Of a DNA stretch of 17,390 nucleotides, positions 14,557-17,390 are shown piece by piece. This stretch comes from Candidatus Enterousia avistercoris (lineage in GTDB: Bacteria; Pseudomonadota; Alphaproteobacteria; Rs-D84): contig JADINC010000016.1 of assembly GCA_017694255.1 (NCBI GenBank), positions 1 to 17,390 of the forward strand, given 5' to 3'. The first letter of the stretch is position 1. Every line of letters starts with the position of its first letter. The notes under the pieces are model-generated. The model did no database searches and was not told the DNA's origin. It saw only the letters and a list, made by a program, of their open reading frames with translations. Made by a program: the position numbers and the translations under genes.

Positions 14557-14584
14557 GTTTTATGTCCCCCTTGATTAATTTTTC

Positions 14585-14616
14585 CTATATATAGTAGCAT
14601 TTTATCTGATTTCAAG
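14585..14616 (-). promoter_or_regulatory. clpB: Candidate RpoH (sigma32) heat-shock promoter of clpB
   Basis: On the minus strand CTTGAA (14616-14611) is followed after 16 nt by CTATATATAG (14594-14585). This approximates the alphaproteobacterial RpoH pattern, CTTGAA then CYTATNTNNG. Transcription would begin near 14578, just before the ribosome-binding site at 14572-14564. Confidence 0.55.
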
Positions 14617-14652
14617 GTACAGGAATCAAAACATTGATTTTGAACAAGTCAT

Positions 14653-14680
14653 TAGACATTTAAATTTTTTGTGATATAAT
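14653..14680 (+). promoter_or_regulatory. Upstream promoter of rpmB (P1)
   Basis: TAGACA at 14653-14658 (5 of 6), a 16-nt spacer and a perfect TATAAT at 14675-14680. Start of transcription near 14687 would give a leader of about 89 nt to rpmB. Confidence 0.55.
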
Positions 14681-14719
14681 AATACAGTTAATCGGCATCA
14701 AAAAATAATAAAACAATCC

Positions 14720-14746
14720 TTGACTTTTGCGGATTTTTATTATAAA
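14720..14746 (+). promoter_or_regulatory. Downstream promoter of rpmB (P2)
   Basis: TTGACT at 14720-14725 (5 of 6) with TATAAA at 14741-14746 after 15 nt, or TAAATT at 14743-14748 after 17 nt. The predicted start near 14753 lies past the ATG at 14749, supporting the ATG at 14776 as the real start of rpmB. Confidence 0.5.
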
Positions 14747-14775
14747 TTATGCCCCAGTTATCAAAGGATTATAAT

Positions 14776-15150
14776 ATGCCACGCGTATGTAAAGTTACAG
14801 GTAAGAAAACACAGGTTGGGATGAATGTTTCCCACTCTATGCGCCATACCAAGCGTACATTCTTGCCGAATTTGCAAAAATTAAAGTTTCACAGTGATAT
14901 TTTGAATCGCGATTTTTCATTGCGTATTTCCACGGCTGGTCTGCGCACATTGACCAAGCATGGCGGTCTGGACGCCTATGTGATGTCAAAATCACCGTCC
15001 CGTTTGGCCCCGGAAATGGCGGCAATTAAAAAGGCGATAAACAAAAAAATTGGCAAAACCGAAAAACCGGCAAAAAAACCTGTGCACAAGGCGAATCGCA
15101 GTGCACGCCTGGTAAAAAAGGTTGAAGCACGCAAAAACGCGGCAAAATAA
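14776..15150 (+). CDS. rpmB: 50S ribosomal protein bL28 with C-terminal extension
   Basis: bL28 is a large-subunit protein near the tRNA exit site. The 124-residue product begins MPRVCKVTGKK and has the family motifs NVSHSMRHTKRTFLPNLQ, LRISTAGLRTL and HGGLDAYV. Typical alphaproteobacterial bL28 ends near AIKKAINKKI (about 95-100 residues); here a Lys/Ala-rich tail of about 25 residues follows (EKPAKKPVHKANRSARLVKK and on). I chose the ATG at 14776 because AAAGGA at 14763-14768 is well placed and the family starts there; an in-frame ATG at 14749 would add nine residues. Two promoters lie upstream. tRNA-Leu begins 16 nt after the stop with no terminator between, so the two are probably cotranscribed. 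Confidence 0.96.
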   Translation: MPRVCKVTGKKTQVGMNVSHSMRHTKRTFLPNLQKLKFHSDILNRDFSLRISTAGLRTLTKHGGLDAYVMSKSPSRLAPEMAAIKKAINKKIGKTEKPAKKPVHKANRSARLVKKVEARKNAAK

Positions 15151-15166
15151 TACGCGTTTTGGTTTT

Positions 15167-15251
15167 GGCCCCGTGGCGGAATTGGTAGACGCGCTTGACT
15201 CAAAATCAAGTTCTGCAAGGAGTGTCGGTTCGAGTCCGACCAGGGCCACCA
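15167..15251 (+). tRNA. tRNA-Leu (anticodon CAA)
   Basis: The 85-nt gene has the class II leucine layout: TGGCGGAATTGGTAGACGC in the D region, anticodon arm CTTGA-CTCAAAA-TCAAG (anticodon CAA, reading UUG), a variable arm TTCT-GCA-AGGA, T arm GTCGG-TTCGAGT-CCGAC, discriminator A and an encoded CCA. The acceptor stem GGCCCCG/CAGGGCC has a C6-A67 mismatch. It directly follows rpmB and is followed by a terminator. Confidence 0.97.
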
Positions 15252-15258
15252 GAAATAT

Positions 15259-15284
15259 AAACCACCATTTTGGTGGTTTTTATT
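15259..15284 (+). terminator. Intrinsic terminator of the rpmB/tRNA-Leu transcript
   Basis: AAACCACCA at 15259-15267 pairs with TGGTGGTTT at 15271-15279 around a TTT loop, followed by T-rich sequence. It starts 8 nt after the tRNA CCA end. Confidence 0.85.
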
Positions 15285-15340
15285 TTGGCCCTATGTCGGA
15301 CGAGAAGCCCCGACCAGTATCAGGCCTCATGTTCTCTGTT

Positions 15341-15376
15341 TGTCATCCCGTGGGTAATAAAAGTCCTGTACGCCAG
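15341..15376 (+). repeat. Degenerate palindromic module (head only)
   Basis: TGTCATCCCGTGGGTAATA keeps the head of the family, but the closing palindrome arm and CCAG motif are not clear. It is probably a decayed or truncated copy. Confidence 0.4.
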
Positions 15377-15390
15377 CACAGACAATATTT

Positions 15391-15442
15391 TTGTCATCGT
15401 GAGGGAGCAACGCGACCGTGGCGATCCAGTAAATAATAATGC
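15391..15442 (+). repeat. Palindromic module, GTCAT-CG type
   Basis: It starts TTGTCATCGTGAGG, has a weak ATCG/CGAT closing pair, and ends ATCCAGTAAATAATAATGC (15424-15442). That 19-nt end is repeated exactly at 15694-15712. A perfect 16-bp GC palindrome follows at 15444-15459. Confidence 0.65.
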
Positions 15443-15443
15443 A

Positions 15444-15459
15444 CGCGCGCATGCGCGCG
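15444..15459. repeat. Perfect 16-bp GC palindrome
   Basis: CGCGCGCATGCGCGCG is its own reverse complement. It lies at the junction of two oppositely oriented modules (15391 and 15466-15535) and serves as the second hairpin of both. Confidence 0.8.
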
Positions 15460-15465
15460 ACTCTA

Positions 15466-15535
15466 TTCACCTGGATCCTGGGGTCTGCATCCACCCACGC
15501 GACACGTCGCGCGGGGCCCGGGCCCCAGGATGACA
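15466..15535 (-). repeat. Palindromic module in inverted orientation
   Basis: Read on the minus strand it starts TGTCATCCTGGGG and ends CCCCAGGATCCAGGTGAA, with an 8-bp closing stem (TCCTGGGG/CCCCAGGA) and an internal GC-rich insert holding GGGCCCGGGCCC-type and GCGACGTGTCGC palindromes. Head and tail match the module at 15584-15626. Confidence 0.65.
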
Positions 15536-15583
15536 CACCTTTCTTTTTTCTTAAACAAACTACAAAATAAAAAACTTAAAAAC

Positions 15584-15641
15584 TTGTCATCCCGGTGCTT
15601 GACACCGGGACCCAGGTAATTTATGCTGTCGCGCAGCGACA
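15584..15641 (+). repeat. Palindromic module with two hairpins
   Basis: TTGTCAT leads into the hairpin CCCGGTG-CTTGA-CACCGGG (15591-15609), then ACCCAGGTAATTTATGC, then a second hairpin TGTCGC-GCA-GCGACA (15627-15641). The first hairpin with its GTCAT head and CCAG tail matches the widespread Wolbachia-like palindrome apart from paired stem changes. Confidence 0.75.
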
Positions 15642-15668
15642 CAACATCTACACTCTATACTCCATCCC

Positions 15669-15712
15669 TTGTCATTGCGAGCGCAGCGAAGCAATCCAGT
15701 AAATAATAATGC
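15669..15712 (+). repeat. Palindromic module, GTCATTGCGAG type
   Basis: TTGTCATTGCGAG...GAAGCAATCCAG with closing stem ATTGC (15674-15678) and GCAAT (15691-15695), then the linker AAATAATAATGC shared exactly with the module at 15391. This sequence type is common in Rickettsia-like genomes. Confidence 0.75.
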
Positions 15713-15780
15713 CGTCGCACCGCGATACCACACCACATTTGCACTCTGAACTCTAAACTCTAAAACCCGCGCTTTGCGCT

Positions 15781-17127
15781 TTATTCCAGCACAACCGCAC
15801 TCCCAGGATCCACACGCGTCATCGTATCCATATACAATTCCGGATATAATATCAGTCCTGTCCCATTCTGGCCTGATGCGCGCCCACTGGTTCCTGTTTC
15901 ATTTAATCCGCCATTCTTAATACATTCCAAATACTCCGATGCAGTCAACATCGTCCAACACTGCTTTGAAACATCCGGGTTAGAATTTTTAGTTTTACCC
16001 AACCCATATTGCAAATCCGTCCGCGAATACGCAACCGCCGTTGCACAAAATCCATTCATTTTGGCATCTTGGTCAAAAATCATTCCCTGGGCACATTCCA
16101 CACAGGTCCCATTCAGTGGCGACACACCATTACGCCCCGTAGTAACACATTCAACACACGTACCATCAGATGCCGATTGAAACGCCATAGACGCATCTTT
16201 GCATTTGAATCTGTATCCACCTTCGGTCCCCAGCACATTTATACACCCATCGTCCCATTCCATCTGCATAGTATCCGCATTATACGTTGGCCCCGTCCAA
16301 TCAGAACATAACATAGCACTTGCACAGGTCGCTTCGTCAATAGGCACACAATCCGTTTTTCCTTCGTTCGGCCGATATCCAACAGCACAGACCAACGTTA
16401 CAACGCTACTGGTTGTTGCTTTCCATGCACTGACCCCATAACTATTTGCAGAAATTGTCATAGGTTGGACCCATGCGCCATGCCCCCCAGCCGTCCAATC
16501 AACAACCCCCAGAACATTATAATGTTCATAGTGCGGCCTCCCCAATTTTGCTATATAACTTTCATCACCAGAACATGTTTTGGTCAAACTAAGTGAAAGC
16601 CTATCAAAATCCCCAAGTGCACTTCCTTTCTGCATAGTCACATCATCGAACGCATCACGTGATATTGGCCGCACATCACATACCCCACCTTTACCACGAT
16701 GTGAGAATGCCGATGGATTGCACCTGGACCCGATCGACCCATTTGTACACATCCAAAAACATTGCTGGCCATTGCCAGGATAAGCAAATCGTAAATAGTG
16801 CAACCGTCCATCATATTCCATATATGCAATGGTTGTGCAAAATTCCGCCCCCCTGGTATTTATATCGCGCGCAACTAACATCATCATCGCACTGCCCGCA
16901 CCAATTTGACAGTTTGGTGATGATACCATCCCACCAGTACAAATAGATTTTTCCAAACCGATTACTGCATTACCTGGATTATTTATTTTGCAAAAATCCC
17001 GAACCATATAAGATCTTGCCAGTCCAGTCCAAGATTTTACAACATCATCACCAACAACTGCACTATACGCGTACATGGGAAAAATGGCAAAGATCACCAA
17101 TACGAAAACCCAGATCAGTTTTTTCAT
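15781..17127 (-). CDS. Secreted cysteine-rich protein, unknown function
   Basis: I start this at the ATG at 17127, giving 448 residues that begin with a classic signal peptide (MKKLIWVFVLVIFAIFPMYA, cut near YSA before VVG); AGAGAGGG sits just upstream. The frame extends 17 residues further to 17178, but that extension would precede the signal peptide and overlap the upstream gene. Many cysteines are paired in patterns such as CFWMCTNG, CVECVTTG and CVECAQGM; the last two, near residues 345-370, resemble the CxxC-x-G repeats of the 538-residue protein at 3057-4673. No membrane anchor or C-terminal barrel signal is visible, so it is probably periplasmic or secreted. It follows a small lipoprotein gene by 19 nt. 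No convincing terminator follows; the repeat mosaic does. Confidence 0.8.
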   Translation of the reverse strand: MKKLIWVFVLVIFAIFPMYAYSAVVGDDVVKSWTGLARSYMVRDFCKINNPGNAVIGLEKSICTGGMVSSPNCQIGAGSAMMMLVARDINTRGAEFCTTIAYMEYDGRLHYLRFAYPGNGQQCFWMCTNGSIGSRCNPSAFSHRGKGGVCDVRPISRDAFDDVTMQKGSALGDFDRLSLSLTKTCSGDESYIAKLGRPHYEHYNVLGVVDWTAGGHGAWVQPMTISANSYGVSAWKATTSSVVTLVCAVGYRPNEGKTDCVPIDEATCASAMLCSDWTGPTYNADTMQMEWDDGCINVLGTEGGYRFKCKDASMAFQSASDGTCVECVTTGRNGVSPLNGTCVECAQGMIFDQDAKMNGFCATAVAYSRTDLQYGLGKTKNSNPDVSKQCWTMLTASEYLECIKNGGLNETGTSGRASGQNGTGLILYPELYMDTMTRVDPGSAVVLE

Positions 17128-17146
17128 TTTCCCTCTCTTGTGAAAA

Positions 17147-17356
17147 CTATTTCCCCGCCGGGGCATAGCAAATTTCACTCTCTATATACCCACCAATTTC
17201 GGCACATCGTATGGCAAACAATTCATCATCCATATACCCAGAATTATCCGCCACCTGTCCAGATACACTGGGTTTTGCATCTGGCGCCCCCGCACACGCC
17301 ACCAATGCCATGCAAATAATCAATGCCGAAAAAAAACCACCGTTTAGATTCGGCAT
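17147..17356 (-). CDS. Small lipoprotein, unknown function
   Basis: The 69-residue product has a signal with a good lipobox (FSALIICMALVAC, Cys21) followed by AGAPD. The mature part is about 49 residues and ends with RCAEIGGYIESEICYAPAGK. The pattern C-x3-GG-x5-C-x2-PxGK loosely recalls the DUF333-type small haemolysin-like lipoproteins, but it is too short to assign. Residue +2 is Ala, so outer-membrane sorting is possible, unlike the four Asp+2 lipoproteins on the left. No Shine-Dalgarno is visible before the ATG (the minus strand there is pyrimidine-rich), and the plus-strand gene at the window edge starts only 16 nt away. It probably forms an operon with the cysteine-rich gene downstream. 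Confidence 0.65.
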   Translation of the reverse strand: MPNLNGGFFSALIICMALVACAGAPDAKPSVSGQVADNSGYMDDELFAIRCAEIGGYIESEICYAPAGK

Positions 17357-17372
17357 AAATAGGAGAGAAAAA

Positions 17373-17390
17373 ATGCGGAAAACCGGGATT
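17373..17390 (+). CDS. Start of a plus-strand gene cut by the window edge
   Basis: AGGAG at 17361-17365 lies 7 nt before an ATG at 17373, a textbook ribosome-binding site and start. Only six codons are visible (MRKTGI), too few to say what it encodes; the basic start would suit a signal peptide. It is divergent from the small lipoprotein gene, with 16 nt between the start codons. Confidence 0.45.

Larger units (their letters stand above)
15284..15780. repeat. Gene-free mosaic of palindromic repeat modules
   Basis: These roughly 500 bases hold no credible gene. They contain five TGTCAT-headed modules (four plus, one minus), several short GC-rich hairpins and related tails with CACTCT/ACTC. 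The order is 15341 (degenerate), 15391, 15466-15535 (inverted), 15584 and 15669. Modules share the grammar TGTCAT - palindrome - CCAG(G)T - AATAATAATGC or AATTTATGC - second hairpin. They resemble intergenic palindromic elements known from Rickettsiales genomes. No transposase or target duplication is seen. Confidence 0.75.

Noticed and set aside
14749..14775. Earlier ATG for rpmB adding nine residues
   Set aside because: It overlaps the promoter region at 14720-14748, lacks a ribosome-binding site and does not match the bL28 family start.
15122..15536. Open frames of 69-104 codons in and after tRNA-Leu
   Set aside because: They overlap the tRNA gene, the terminator and the palindromic repeats; the composition is repeat-derived.
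15391..15712. CRISPR array
   Set aside because: The repeats vary in sequence, spacing and orientation, there are no uniform spacers, and no cas gene is nearby.
15775..15800. Terminator for the minus-strand cysteine-rich gene
   Set aside because: Only a 4-bp GCGC-AAA-GCGC hairpin overlapping the stop-codon area is present, with a poor T tract; too weak to call.

Overview
The window looks like a chromosomal piece of an AT-leaning, Gram-negative alphaproteobacterium, probably host-associated with a compact genome. I infer this from the alphaproteobacterial flavour of PolA, ClpB, bL28 and bS21, from an outer-membrane beta-barrel and several lipoproteins, from tRNA genes that encode their CCA end, and from palindromic repeats of the TGTCATCC...GGATCCAG and GTCATTGCGAG...GCAATCCAG types, which I know from Rickettsiales such as Wolbachia and Rickettsia. 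The exact lineage cannot be fixed without a search.

Region by region. 1-4673 is an accessory, cell-surface region: the end of a hypothetical protein, a strong promoter feeding a roughly 220-nt structured RNA that ends in an intrinsic terminator, four tandem paralogous lipoproteins of unrecognised function, and a large secreted cysteine-rich protein. 4670-8921 is mostly housekeeping: pth (minus), a small outer-membrane barrel gene leading into an intact polA, then a convergent rpsU preceded by tRNA-Ala. 9006-12454 holds an MsbA-like ABC exporter, apparently on a leaderless transcript, followed by two unrecognised proteins. 12499-14556 is a clpB that natively lacks the N-terminal domain and has a heat-shock-type promoter. 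It is divergent from rpmB, which is followed at once by tRNA-Leu(CAA). 15284-15780 is a gene-free mosaic of palindromic repeat modules. 15781-17356 encodes a small lipoprotein and a second secreted cysteine-rich protein on the minus strand, and a new plus-strand gene starts at the right edge.

How the genes relate: the two ends (1-4673 and 15781-17390) carry lineage-specific secreted or lipid-anchored proteins, and the middle carries translation, replication and proteostasis genes. Convergent pairs are closed by bidirectional hairpins (8576-8603, 12455-12480) or share a stop palindrome (4670-4673). Both ribosomal protein genes lie beside a tRNA gene on the same strand, suggesting mixed tRNA/mRNA transcripts.

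The points most worth following up are the uncharacterised lipoprotein array with its structured leader RNA, the Glu-to-Gln change at the PolA steric gate, the natively N-domain-less ClpB, and the repeat mosaic. I found no CRISPR array, transposase, phage gene or recognisable defence system.
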